Shown in pieces: positions 14,998-23,351 of a DNA stretch of 64,000 bases. Position numbers and translations under genes: made by a program. The DNA is from Bacteroidales bacterium. Lineage in GTDB: Bacteria; Bacteroidota; Bacteroidia; Bacteroidales; UBA932. The first letter of the stretch is position 1, and each line of letters starts with the position of its first letter. The notes under the pieces were generated by a model that was given only the letters and a program-made list of their open reading frames with translations, had not been told where the DNA came from and ran no database searches. The stretch is taken from NCBI GenBank assembly GCA_017465225.1, contig JAFTWQ010000032.1:17147-81146 (forward strand), in the 5' to 3' direction.

Positions 14998-17646
14998 CTA
15001 TAGCGCCTTTGAGGTCTTGACCAGGGATTCTCCCAGGCCTATGCTGTAGCCTTGAGAGAAGAAGACGACTCGGTTGAAGGTGTCGGCCAGCACGATAAGC
15101 GGCAGGCGGCCTCCCTTGTCGAGTTTCATCTCGGTTGCGATCATGTTCCTCATCTTTCCGTCGATGTCGACGCCGAAGTGCACTGTAGACGGAAGCTTGA
15201 AGTCCTGGGCACGGAACTTCCTGTAGTCATCTTCTGTAGCGAACACCACGAGGATCGGTCTGCCCCACGCCTCGAGCTCGGCAGCAGCGTCCGAGATGTC
15301 CATGAGGGCATGGTTGGTAGGCTCCGTGCCGTAGTCGACCAATGCTACTGCGAAGTAGCCGCGGCCTGTGGTTTCGAGGACGGAGAGATCCTCACGTCGG
15401 GCTCCGCCCTCCTCAGGATGACATGATGAGTATTTGATCTCCGAGTCGAAGCTTCCTATGACGCGAATCTGGTCTTTGATGTCACGCATCACAAGTTCGC
15501 GGACTGTAGTCTTTCCTTCCTCTACTGTGAAGAATTCCACATCTGCAAAGACATTTCCGCCGGACATTCTTGAACCGCTGACAAGCATGTAATATCCGCA
15601 GTCCATCTCCCTTGGCTGACGGAAAAGCTCTGCCCACGAACCATCATAGTTCTGGAGCTGAAACTCTCCGTCTACATACTTCGAGATGCTGAAATGCACT
15701 TCGTATTTAGGGTCATCAAGGAGAGGAATCTCAGTGTAGGTCAGCTGCAGCTTGCCCTTAGGGCCGACAATCTGCTCTTCAGCATCAAAGTCCACATCAT
15801 ATTCCTCGAATGTCTCCATATCGAAATATTTGACCACTCTGGTTACAGGATCCATCCACGCAGGAATCTCAAAGCTGCGGCATACCGCCACAAAGAATAT
15901 CTCTCGCGATCCCTTGTCGGCAAGCCTTGTCTCCCACACACGCTTAGGATCCAGCTGCACATAACGCAGGCTGATGTCGTCATGCATCTGAAGGTTTTCC
16001 TTGCACCATTTCACGAAAAGCGCTGTGTTGTTAACCACTGTATCTGCAAGAGACTGAGGGATATTGGTCTGGAAATACTCACGATACGGCCTGAGGAGCT
16101 CTGTATCGACTCGTGGACATGCCACATGATCAAGTGAACACTCTCCTTCTACTCCGAAATAAAGGTGATCGTCCAGAACCGACTTCGGTGTATCACGGAG
16201 ATCTTTCTGAGCCAATGTCTCAAGCAACTGATATGCACTCGAAAGTCGTCCCTTCTCGTCTGCCTCATGCAGGAAAGCAGTGATTTCATCATGGTTACCT
16301 CTTGAAGAAACAAGAAGGTCTGCAATGCGCTGATCCTGATCAGGGAAGTACTTTTTCTCGAACTTCCCTGCATATTCAAGACCGGTCTGAGAAGTGAAGA
16401 ATGTCGCCACATACGCATTGCGGAGAGAATCTTCATACTCCATACGGCGGGTATTCTCCGCCCTCTGCTCATCTGTAACGTCCGGAAGCTGAGCGTTTTC
16501 CACCGGAGGAACAATCTCCATTTCCATATGCGGAATCTCCGAGCCTTCCTCATATTCAAGGACTATGGACACAGCCTCGTCCTTGCCGTATGTAACCTTT
16601 GCAAATCCGAAGCGGCCGTCCTTTGTTGCATAGACCATCATATCGCCAAGGCCGGCTGTGAGGGCGGTCTTTCCCTGAGCATCGGTGAGTTTGAACGCCA
16701 CACTGTTGAACTCGGAATAGTTATAGATCTTATAGTCTACCTTCGCCGCCTCGACAGGAGCGCCATCTTTGTCCACAACGGTCACATCGACAACCGCAGA
16801 CTCCGGTGCATAATGCTCTATGACATTGATTTCCGTATAGTTTGGAGTCTCACGGACAATCTCCTCCGGTCCGTTGTATCTTCCGAACACATTGGTATGC
16901 ATCAGCATTCCCCTGCTGGCTGGAGCATTGAACCAGCCGAGGTTGAGCACCGGCTCAGGCTCGCATGCACCGAGGAAGTACCACTTGCCGTCAACCCATG
17001 CCTCAACCCATGCGTGGTTGCTGTCTGTGTGGGCCCATCTCGGGGTATATACCTGGCGGGCAGGGATTCCGACCGAGCGGAGAGCCGCTACGAGGAGAGT
17101 AGACTCCTCGCCGCAGCGGCCGTATGCTGTCTTGACAGTCGCAAGCGGAGAGCTTGTGCGTCGGTCTGAAGGCATATAGACGGCCTTTTCATGACACCAG
17201 TGGTTGACCTCCAGCACTGCATCGTGCATAGTCATGTCCTTGATTCTTGGAGCAAGTTCTTCATAGAATACATATCGTGCAGAATCAAGATTTTCGTTGT
17301 TGACGCGCACAGGGAGCACGAAATGCCTCATCTCACGCTCCGGCACATTCTTTCCCCAAGGCATCTCCTTGAGGGCCCTGCGGGTCATCCTGTAATGGTC
17401 CAGGTAATACTCCGGAGCATTGTTGACGATGTCTCCGAGCGGCATGTACGCATATAGGAATTCGAGAGCCTCTTCTTCTTTCTGATTCAGGTCCATAGAG
17501 GCCAGGTCTATGCCTGCCGCCTGCATGATGGAACTGCGGGACTGGAAGTCATCGGCCACGATGCCGCGATACTCTTCGTCGGTGATGAAATGAGATGTGC
17601 AGGCTGTCAGAGCCAGCATAAGAATCAATGAAAATCTTGATTTCAT
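14998..17646 (-). CDS. Exported transglutaminase-like lipoprotein
   Basis: Protein of 882 residues with a lipoprotein signal (MLALTACTSH, Cys16). The transglutaminase core lies at about residues 145-230: GRCGEESTLLVAALRSVGIP holds the catalytic Cys, and DSNHAWVEAWVDGKWY holds the His and part of the third site. A beta-sandwich domain follows (about 290-370), then a long region of unknown fold and a C-terminal thioredoxin-like segment (ILVVFATEDDY, VHFGVD). Related proteins are cysteine peptidase-like rather than cross-linkers in many cases. The start overlaps the tilS stop by ATGA, at the end of the proS operon. A family A repeat is embedded in frame near residues 742-755, encoding SCHPEEGGARREDL. 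Confidence 0.82.
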   Translation of the reverse strand: MKSRFSLILMLALTACTSHFITDEEYRGIVADDFQSRSSIMQAAGIDLASMDLNQKEEEALEFLYAYMPLGDIVNNAPEYYLDHYRMTRRALKEMPWGKNVPEREMRHFVLPVRVNNENLDSARYVFYEELAPRIKDMTMHDAVLEVNHWCHEKAVYMPSDRRTSSPLATVKTAYGRCGEESTLLVAALRSVGIPARQVYTPRWAHTDSNHAWVEAWVDGKWYFLGACEPEPVLNLGWFNAPASRGMLMHTNVFGRYNGPEEIVRETPNYTEINVIEHYAPESAVVDVTVVDKDGAPVEAAKVDYKIYNYSEFNSVAFKLTDAQGKTALTAGLGDMMVYATKDGRFGFAKVTYGKDEAVSIVLEYEEGSEIPHMEMEIVPPVENAQLPDVTDEQRAENTRRMEYEDSLRNAYVATFFTSQTGLEYAGKFEKKYFPDQDQRIADLLVSSRGNHDEITAFLHEADEKGRLSSAYQLLETLAQKDLRDTPKSVLDDHLYFGVEGECSLDHVACPRVDTELLRPYREYFQTNIPQSLADTVVNNTALFVKWCKENLQMHDDISLRYVQLDPKRVWETRLADKGSREIFFVAVCRSFEIPAWMDPVTRVVKYFDMETFEEYDVDFDAEEQIVGPKGKLQLTYTEIPLLDDPKYEVHFSISKYVDGEFQLQNYDGSWAELFRQPREMDCGYYMLVSGSRMSGGNVFADVEFFTVEEGKTTVRELVMRDIKDQIRVIGSFDSEIKYSSCHPEEGGARREDLSVLETTGRGYFAVALVDYGTEPTNHALMDISDAAAELEAWGRPILVVFATEDDYRKFRAQDFKLPSTVHFGVDIDGKMRNMIATEMKLDKGGRLPLIVLADTFNRVVFFSQGYSIGLGESLVKTSKAL
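15385..15423. repeat. Family A repeat inside the transglutaminase gene
   Basis: GATCCTCACGTCGGG...CCTCCTCAGGATGACA lies in the coding sequence and is read in frame as SCHPEEGGARREDL. It is the same variant as the copy at 18432-18471 in tilS, in inverse orientation on the window. Confidence 0.82.
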
Positions 17647-19289
17647 AGTGTTATCCTGATTATTGATGTGGTCCTGTCGGACACTTTATAGTGGTCGTCT
17701 ATTCTTACTCCGAGCAAGGCTGCAACGTGCTGTTTCTCAGCCCTGTCGCCGGTGCAGTCAACCAGAACAAGGGCGTTTTCCTTGTCCTGATAACTGTATT
17801 TGAGGTCAGTGAACATGTCACTGAGTTTCTTCTTACCTTTCATTCCGAAAGGAATCATCCAGTCGCCGCTTCTCCATCCGCGGCAGACAAAAGGGAACTT
17901 CAGTTTGTCAGCATCGAAGATGAGCGTGCCTGCAGGCTGCTGCAGGGGCATTTCTGCCGACCAGGGCAGGACTTCGACAACGAAACGCCTTCCGTTGCAG
18001 TGGTATGCTCCGGCTCCACGCACCGGGACAAAGGGATCCCCGATCAGGTCGGGGATGACGGCAACGTCACGGCCGGTATCAACGGGGACGTCACAGCCGG
18101 GATCGACGGGAGCGTCATGGCCGGCTTGACCGGCCATCTTTGGAACGACCACAAGACTCTGGCGTTCCGTACGCAGGACATAGCCGGCAGACTCGAAGCG
18201 TTTGCCCGAAACGGTCCTGTCAGACATAAGCAGGCTCTCGAGGGATTCGAGGACCGAGGCGTTGAAGCCGTATGGTTCAAGGATATAATATAACAGGTAT
18301 CGCCATTGAGGGATTTCCAGAAGGCGGGGGATGGAGATTGCCACGGCCTCTTCGAAGCCTCGCAATGACGTGTGTAGGGAAGCCTCACAAGGGCCCTTCT
18401 GGTCACTCTGAGGAGTGCGGGAGCCTTCTGGTGTCATCCTGAGGAGGGACAAAGTCCCGACGTGAGGATCTATAACAGCAGAAAGCTGCATACGACACCA
18501 TTCTTCTACAATGGAAGAGGCGTCGGAGAGGTATGTCATTTCTCGGTTGAGCGTACGGACATACGAAGGGTTCATGCGCTCGAAGAGCGGGAAGACTTCG
18601 TGACGGATGCTGTTGCGGCGGTATTCCACCGATGAGTTGGTGCTGTCTTCGCGGTATGGGACTTTCCATGCGAAGACGTGGCCTTCGATCTGCTTGCGGG
18701 TGAAGGTCAGGAGGGGGCGGAGGATTGCCACGTCGCTGCGCTCCTCGCAATGACATGTGGGGCGCTCATCGCAATGACGTGTGGGGTGCTCATCGCAATG
18801 ACGTGACAGATATGGAAGAGGAGAGATGGGTTTCATGCCGGTGAGGCCTTTGAGGCCTGCTCCGCGTACCATGTTGAGAACCAAAGTCTCGGCATTGTCG
18901 TCCGCATGATGCGCAACGGCAACAGCAGCATAGCCATGCTCCTGGCATAATTCTCCGAACCACCTGTATCTCAATTCCCTGGCAGCCATTTCTATGCTCA
19001 GGCCATTCTCTGCAGCATATCCGGCAGTATCAAAATCCACGCGATGCATACGCACGCCGTTCTCCTCGGCCCACCTCGTCACTAGGACCTCATCGCCGTC
19101 GCTTTCCTCTCCACGAAGATGGAAATTACAATGCGCAATGGCGAAACTTCCTGCCCCGAAGCAGCGGAGCCAGAGGTCGGCGAGGCACATCGAGTCGATT
19201 CCGCCGCTGACTGCAAGAAGACAAGGGGCTGACCATTCATTGATCAGCCCCCTCATCTCTTCTATTGTATTTGCAAATCTTCTTTGCAT
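17643..19289 (-). CDS. tilS: tRNA(Ile)-lysidine synthase carrying in-frame repeats
   Basis: N-type ATP pyrophosphatase that changes C34 of tRNA-Ile(CAU) to lysidine so that it reads AUA. The PP-loop SGGIDS is at residues 28-33; HCNFHLRGEESDGDE and VAVAHHADDNAETLVLNMVRGAG follow, and the C-terminal RNA-binding domain has FPFVCRGWRSGDWMIPFGMKGKKKLSDMF. It is 548 residues, about 100 more than usual for this group. The excess maps to three repeat insertions, at about residues 162-190, 273-319 and 387-420, all in frame. The start shares one base with the DUF3078 stop (TAATG) and the end overlaps the transglutaminase start (ATGA). As the enzyme is normally essential, the gene is presumably active. 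Confidence 0.93.
   Translation of the reverse strand: MQRRFANTIEEMRGLINEWSAPCLLAVSGGIDSMCLADLWLRCFGAGSFAIAHCNFHLRGEESDGDEVLVTRWAEENGVRMHRVDFDTAGYAAENGLSIEMAARELRYRWFGELCQEHGYAAVAVAHHADDNAETLVLNMVRGAGLKGLTGMKPISPLPYLSRHCDEHPTRHCDERPTCHCEERSDVAILRPLLTFTRKQIEGHVFAWKVPYREDSTNSSVEYRRNSIRHEVFPLFERMNPSYVRTLNREMTYLSDASSIVEEWCRMQLSAVIDPHVGTLSLLRMTPEGSRTPQSDQKGPCEASLHTSLRGFEEAVAISIPRLLEIPQWRYLLYYILEPYGFNASVLESLESLLMSDRTVSGKRFESAGYVLRTERQSLVVVPKMAGQAGHDAPVDPGCDVPVDTGRDVAVIPDLIGDPFVPVRGAGAYHCNGRRFVVEVLPWSAEMPLQQPAGTLIFDADKLKFPFVCRGWRSGDWMIPFGMKGKKKLSDMFTDLKYSYQDKENALVLVDCTGDRAEKQHVAALLGVRIDDHYKVSDRTTSIIRITL
18033..18131. repeat. Family B repeat with a 24-bp tandem tail inside tilS
   Basis: The core GGGATCCCCGATCAGGTCGG (from 18033) continues as GGATGACGG. 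A tail follows in which CGTCA recurs at 18065, 18089 and 18113, a strict 24-bp period, encoding eight-residue units such as GCDVPVDT on the minus strand. Confidence 0.85.
18336..18471. repeat. Family C and family A repeats inside tilS
   Basis: A family C copy is at 18336-18371 (ATTGCCACGGCC...CGCAATGACG) and a family A variant at 18432-18471 (TCATCCTGAGGAGGGACAAA...). About 60 bp of less clear sequence, including GGGCCCTTCTGG, lies between them. Confidence 0.8.
18723..18804. repeat. Family C repeat with a 24-bp tandem tail inside tilS
   Basis: The full element starts at 18723. GCAATGACGTGTGGGG plus GCTCATC then repeats with a 24-bp period (GCAATGAC at 18747, 18771 and 18795). In the tilS frame it encodes HCDEHPTRHCDERPT and CHCEERSDVAI. 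Confidence 0.88.
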
Positions 19290-20410
19290 TACTTCTTGCT
19301 TGCAATAGTATATGTAAATCCGAAGAGGAGTGACTCCTTGAACTGCACCCTCTGCTTTGTAAGGCCATCAGCCTCATTGAATATCATGACCTTATCATCA
19401 TAGATGAGGTTGGTGGTCAATGTGAGAGAAAAGTACTTCGCGAGCTTCCAGTCGAATCTGTTATCCCAGTTCACACGGAGATTCTCCGGATGATCGAGGT
19501 AGTTCGAGAAGAGGACGAGCTGTGAGGTGTAGGCAAAGTTGTCATTGACCTTCACTGCTATATCCGCCTTTATCTGGGCACCGAATTCGAAGCGGGCCGG
19601 ACGGTAGTACTGTCCCAGTGCTGCACCGCCTTCCTCAACCGCCTTGTTATAATTCTCAAGAGCCTCCGGAGCAAGTTTTGAAATGTCCTTGTAACTGTCC
19701 TTGAGATCCATACCGTAATTCTTCCTGAGCAGAGGATCGGTAACAATCACAAATCCACCAGTCAGAGGTGCGATATTCAATGAAAGCCATTTGAGAGGCT
19801 TTACATCGATACCGACCGCAAGATTGGTATATGCAGGAGCAAGGAAACCAGATTTGATCTTACGTGCATCCTTCCAGTACTTGATCAGTTCGTCACGAGG
19901 GATCTCACCCTCCGGCAATGAAGGAGTAAGATAATCATATCCTGTATTGAACTGTGACTTGAAGTCATAGTTTATCGAAAGAGAGAAGTTCTTCATATTC
20001 ACATTCTTGTATCCGAACTTGCTCTCAAGATAGATTCGGTCATCACTCTTCTGGAGGATAGGCTTCGAAGATGCGTATACGAATCCATAGTCCAGCTGGA
20101 GACGGTTGTTCCAGAACATATCGTTCTTCTTGTAGTTGGCGTTACCATCGATGAAAGCCTGGAGGGTAACGGTGTTGTCACCTCCGGCCGCCCAGTTTGT
20201 AAGCGATGTCTGGCCGAACTTGATGTTTGTCTTGAGAGACTCCTCCCAATACTTTGGCTTCGGCTCCTTCTTCTCCACTTCCGGAGCCTCGGCAACAGCT
20301 GCGGCCGCCGCAGCAGCAGCCTTCTGCGCATCAGTAAGTTCCTGCGCAACAGCGACATGAGTCATTCCCATGCACACAGCGACGACGCATGCAAAAAATA
20401 TCTTCTTCAT
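19289..20410 (-). CDS. DUF3078 family exported protein
   Basis: Protein of 373 residues with a signal peptide (MKKIFFACVVAVCMGMTHVAVAQ), an Ala-rich then charged linker (about residues 28-54), and a body rich in alternating aromatic strands: SLTNWAAGGDNTVTLQAFIDG and DMFWNNRLQLDYGFVY are hallmark segments of DUF3078. The C-terminus LLFGFTYTIASKK ends in a beta strand, so an outer-membrane barrel is likely. Function is unknown. It sits between proS (11 bp upstream) and tilS (one-base overlap), so it is part of that operon. Confidence 0.85.
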   Translation of the reverse strand: MKKIFFACVVAVCMGMTHVAVAQELTDAQKAAAAAAAAVAEAPEVEKKEPKPKYWEESLKTNIKFGQTSLTNWAAGGDNTVTLQAFIDGNANYKKNDMFWNNRLQLDYGFVYASSKPILQKSDDRIYLESKFGYKNVNMKNFSLSINYDFKSQFNTGYDYLTPSLPEGEIPRDELIKYWKDARKIKSGFLAPAYTNLAVGIDVKPLKWLSLNIAPLTGGFVIVTDPLLRKNYGMDLKDSYKDISKLAPEALENYNKAVEEGGAALGQYYRPARFEFGAQIKADIAVKVNDNFAYTSQLVLFSNYLDHPENLRVNWDNRFDWKLAKYFSLTLTTNLIYDDKVMIFNEADGLTKQRVQFKESLLFGFTYTIASKK

Positions 20411-20421
20411 TATAGCTCAGT

Positions 20422-21903
20422 TTAGTATGAAATAGCGAAAAGCACTCTCTGATGAGATGGTTTGCCGGAATAGATACATGTACCTTCCTCCATGCATACA
20501 GCGCTGTCGACAGGGATGCATCGGATGGTAGCCTTTGTCTCTTCCTTGATCTTCTCCTCTGTTTCAGGAGTACCGTCCCAATGGCAGAGAAGGAATCCTC
20601 CCTTTGTGATCTCTTCCTTGAACTCTTCCCAGGTATCCACCTTGCGGATGCTCTCGTCGCGGAACTTGAGCGCCTTCGCATAGATGTTGTCCTGGATCTC
20701 GTCGAGAAGCGCTGCTATCACGTCTGCAACACCTTCCTGAGGATGCGAAGCCTTCTCGCAGGTATCACGGCGTGCAAGCTCCACAGTGCCGTTCTCGAGA
20801 TCACGTCCGCCCATTGCAAGACGTACCGGAACACCCTTGAGCTCCCACTCCGCGAACTTGAAGCCCGGACGGAGAGTATCGCGGCTGTCGATCTTGACAG
20901 TGATGCCCTTTGCCTCAAGCTCCTTCTTGAATGCCGCCATCTTGTCGAGGATCGCGTTGTTCACAGCCTCGTCCTTTCCTGTGATAGGAACCATCACGAC
21001 CTGGATAGGAGCGAGCTTCGGAGGAAGCACAAGACCGTTGTCGTCTCCGTGAGCCATGATGAGAGCACCCATAAGACGGGTAGAGACACCCCATGATGTA
21101 GCCCAGACATACTCCTGCTGGCCTTCCTTGTTGGTGAACATGACGTCGAACGCCTTTGCGAAGTTCTGTCCGAGGAAGTGCGATGTACCTGCCTGCAGAG
21201 CCTTTCCGTCCTGCATGAGGGCTTCGATGGTCATTGTATCGAGGGCACCCGCGAAACGCTCGTTAGGGCTCTTGTGACCCACCACTACAGGCACGCCCAT
21301 GTAGTTACGCGCGAAGTCGGCGTATACATTCACCATCTTCATTGTCTCCTCTTCAGCCTCCTGACGTGTTGCATGAGCGGTATGTCCCTCCTGCCAGAGG
21401 AACTCTGCCGTACGGAGGAAAAGACGCGTACGCATCTCCCAGCGCACTACATTCGCCCACTGGTTGCAGAGGATCGGGAGGTCTCTCCATGAAGTCACCC
21501 AATTCTTGTATGTATTCCAGATGATTGTCTCTGATGTAGGACGTACGATAAGCTCCTCCTCAAGTCTTGCCGAAGGATCGACAACGACGCCGTTTCCGTC
21601 AGGATCAGCCATGAGCCTGTGATGAGTCACGACTGCGCACTCCTTTGCGAATCCCTCAACATGCTCCGCCTCACGGCTGAGGAAAGATTTAGGGATGAAA
21701 AGCGGGAAATATGCGTTCTGGTGGCCAGTTTCCTTGAACATCTTGTCAAGCACGTCCTGCATCTTCTCCCAGATCGCATATCCGTAAGGCTTGATCACCA
21801 TACATCCTCTGACCGCTGAACGCTCTGCCAGATCTGCCTTTACAACGAGGTTGTCATACCACTGCGAGTAATTGTCAGACCTCTTAGTTACCTCTTTTGC
21901 CAT
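20422..21903 (-). CDS. proS: Prolyl-tRNA synthetase, archaeal/eukaryal type
   Basis: Class II synthetase of 493 residues charging tRNA-Pro. Motif 2 is visible as [31 protein letters not shown] and motif 3 as [27 protein letters not shown] is in motif-1-adjacent sequence. There is no editing (INS) domain between motifs 2 and 3, and the C-terminal zinc-binding-like extension ends in ISY, which together define the eukaryote-like form common in Bacteroidetes. The start [15 protein letters not shown] is chosen; an open frame continues 32 codons upstream but lacks family similarity. First gene of the operon running to the transglutaminase gene. Confidence 0.96.
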   Translation of the reverse strand: MAKEVTKRSDNYSQWYDNLVVKADLAERSAVRGCMVIKPYGYAIWEKMQDVLDKMFKETGHQNAYFPLFIPKSFLSREAEHVEGFAKECAVVTHHRLMADPDGNGVVVDPSARLEEELIVRPTSETIIWNTYKNWVTSWRDLPILCNQWANVVRWEMRTRLFLRTAEFLWQEGHTAHATRQEAEEETMKMVNVYADFARNYMGVPVVVGHKSPNERFAGALDTMTIEALMQDGKALQAGTSHFLGQNFAKAFDVMFTNKEGQQEYVWATSWGVSTRLMGALIMAHGDDNGLVLPPKLAPIQVVMVPITGKDEAVNNAILDKMAAFKKELEAKGITVKIDSRDTLRPGFKFAEWELKGVPVRLAMGGRDLENGTVELARRDTCEKASHPQEGVADVIAALLDEIQDNIYAKALKFRDESIRKVDTWEEFKEEITKGGFLLCHWDGTPETEEKIKEETKATIRCIPVDSAVCMEEGTCIYSGKPSHQRVLFAISY

Positions 21904-21968
21904 TGTATTTTTGCTTTTTATTGTTTTTATGCGTAATATTGTATTTGAATCCGCAACTCTGCAAGGCC

Positions 21969-22002
21969 GAAATATAACGGTACAGTTATTGCAAGACACA
22001 AA
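21969..22002 (-). promoter_or_regulatory. Possible promoter of proS
   Basis: On the minus strand TTTG (21999-22002) is followed after 22 bp by TATATTTC (21969-21976), one base off the -7 consensus TAnnTTTG. The spacing is a little longer than the 20 bp at rimP. Confidence 0.35.
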
Positions 22003-22050
22003 CAGGTTGCGAAGATACGAAATAATTATAAATAAATGGGAGAAAAGACT

Positions 22051-23331
22051 ATGAAAAAGAGTTCAGCGCTACTTATTGCCGCGGCCCTCATGCTCACGTC
22101 ATGCGGAACCATAGCCCAGATGGCTGATTCCGACAGCGGGCAGCAGTTCCAGGACGGCATCTACAGCAATACCCCGGCGTTCAGGACAAAGGTCGAGAAA
22201 GCCGATTCAAAGACAGAGACACAGGCTCTCATAGAAAAGACCAAGGAATCTCCGATATACCTTTTCGGTGACAAGAAGGACACTGTCATGATCCCTCAGG
22301 ACATGTCAGCAACAATCAGATACGACCAGAAGCTGGGAAGTACCGTTGTGACTGTCGGAGAGAATCCTTATGACTGGAGATACGATCTCGAGAACAACTA
22401 CGGATACTGGTACGGCCCTTACAGCATCGGAAGTTCGTGGTACTGGAGCAGACATTATTCCCCATGGTACTCATGGAATTTCGCGCCATGGAGATATCAC
22501 GGATGGTATGATCCATGGTACTACGGTGCAAACTGGGGATGGTACGACCCATGGTATTACGGAGGATACTGGGGAGGCTGGTATGACCCATGGTACTACG
22601 GAGGATATTGGGGCTGGCATGACCCATGGTACTACCACCATCACGGATGGTACGATCCATACTGGGGACACCATCACCACCATCACGGACCGGGCTATCA
22701 CCCTGACTATCATAAGGATGTATGGTATGGCTCAAGACATCAGACCGGGTCTGAAAGAGTATTCGGAAGCACCTCGTCGATCAGAGGAGGAATCGGCAGC
22801 AGAAGCACTGTCAGCAGGAACGAAAGCACAGGAAGAAGCACGGCTTCCGTTACAAGGACTCCTTCATCAGGAAGATCGGCCGTCAGCAGGACTACAGTTG
22901 CCAGAACAACGCCAACCACAAGGACCGACAGGGTATCTGCAAGACCGGCAGGAAGCGTGACCAAGCCTGCAACAGGAACAGTCAACAGAGGAACAAGCTC
23001 ATCAAGCCGCCCTACCGGAGCTGCAGGACGCACACCTTCATCTGTTTCATCACAGTCCAACCATCGCAGACCTGCAGGCGTGACCACAAACAGAGGAGGC
23101 GGATCTTCATATAGCGGAAGCACTCCTTCATCAGTGAACAGAGGTTCGGGCACGACAAGCAGATCGTCAAGCTACGGAGGATCATCAAGCTACGGCAGAA
23201 GCAGCAGTTCATCCGTAAGCCGCTCATCATCAAGCTATGGCGGCGGTAGCTCAAGCAGAGGAAGCTCCGGCGGAGGATACAGCGGCGGTGGCGGAAGCAG
23301 AAGCGGCGGATCATCCGGAGGAAGAAGATAA
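22051..23331 (+). CDS. Lipoprotein with Trp/Tyr-Asp-Pro repeats and Ser/Arg/Gly-rich tail
   Basis: Protein of 426 residues; the ATG after GGAGAAAAGACT is chosen over one 15 bp earlier. The signal peptide ends LTSCGT (Cys18). Residues about 30-125 form a conserved-looking domain ([19 protein letters not shown]). Then come five units of the type W(Y/H)DPWYY (about residues 151-206), interrupted by a His run (GHHHHHHG), and after residue 235 a long low-complexity region made of Ser, Arg, Gly and Thr. I do not recognise the family. Aromatic repeats of this kind suggest surface binding (glycan or peptidoglycan) or an assembly role. A FadL-like outer-membrane gene follows after 20 bp. Confidence 0.8.
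   Translation: MKKSSALLIAAALMLTSCGTIAQMADSDSGQQFQDGIYSNTPAFRTKVEKADSKTETQALIEKTKESPIYLFGDKKDTVMIPQDMSATIRYDQKLGSTVVTVGENPYDWRYDLENNYGYWYGPYSIGSSWYWSRHYSPWYSWNFAPWRYHGWYDPWYYGANWGWYDPWYYGGYWGGWYDPWYYGGYWGWHDPWYYHHHGWYDPYWGHHHHHHGPGYHPDYHKDVWYGSRHQTGSERVFGSTSSIRGGIGSRSTVSRNESTGRSTASVTRTPSSGRSAVSRTTVARTTPTTRTDRVSARPAGSVTKPATGTVNRGTSSSSRPTGAAGRTPSSVSSQSNHRRPAGVTTNRGGGSSYSGSTPSSVNRGSGTTSRSSSYGGSSSYGRSSSSSVSRSSSSYGGGSSSRGSSGGGYSGGGGSRSGGSSGGRR
22501..22668. repeat. Coding tandem repeat (WYDPWYY units)
   Basis: GG(A/C)TGGTA(T/C)GA(T/C)CCATGGTA recurs five times with unit lengths of about 30-40 bp. It encodes three WYDPWYY, one WHDPWYY and one WYDPYW. Confidence 0.85.
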
Positions 23332-23351
23332 GAACATTAAAACGAACGGAA

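Noticed and set aside
17643-19289. tilS as a decaying pseudogene
   Set aside because: Despite the insertions there is no stop or frameshift, both functional domains are intact and the gene keeps its overlaps with both neighbours.
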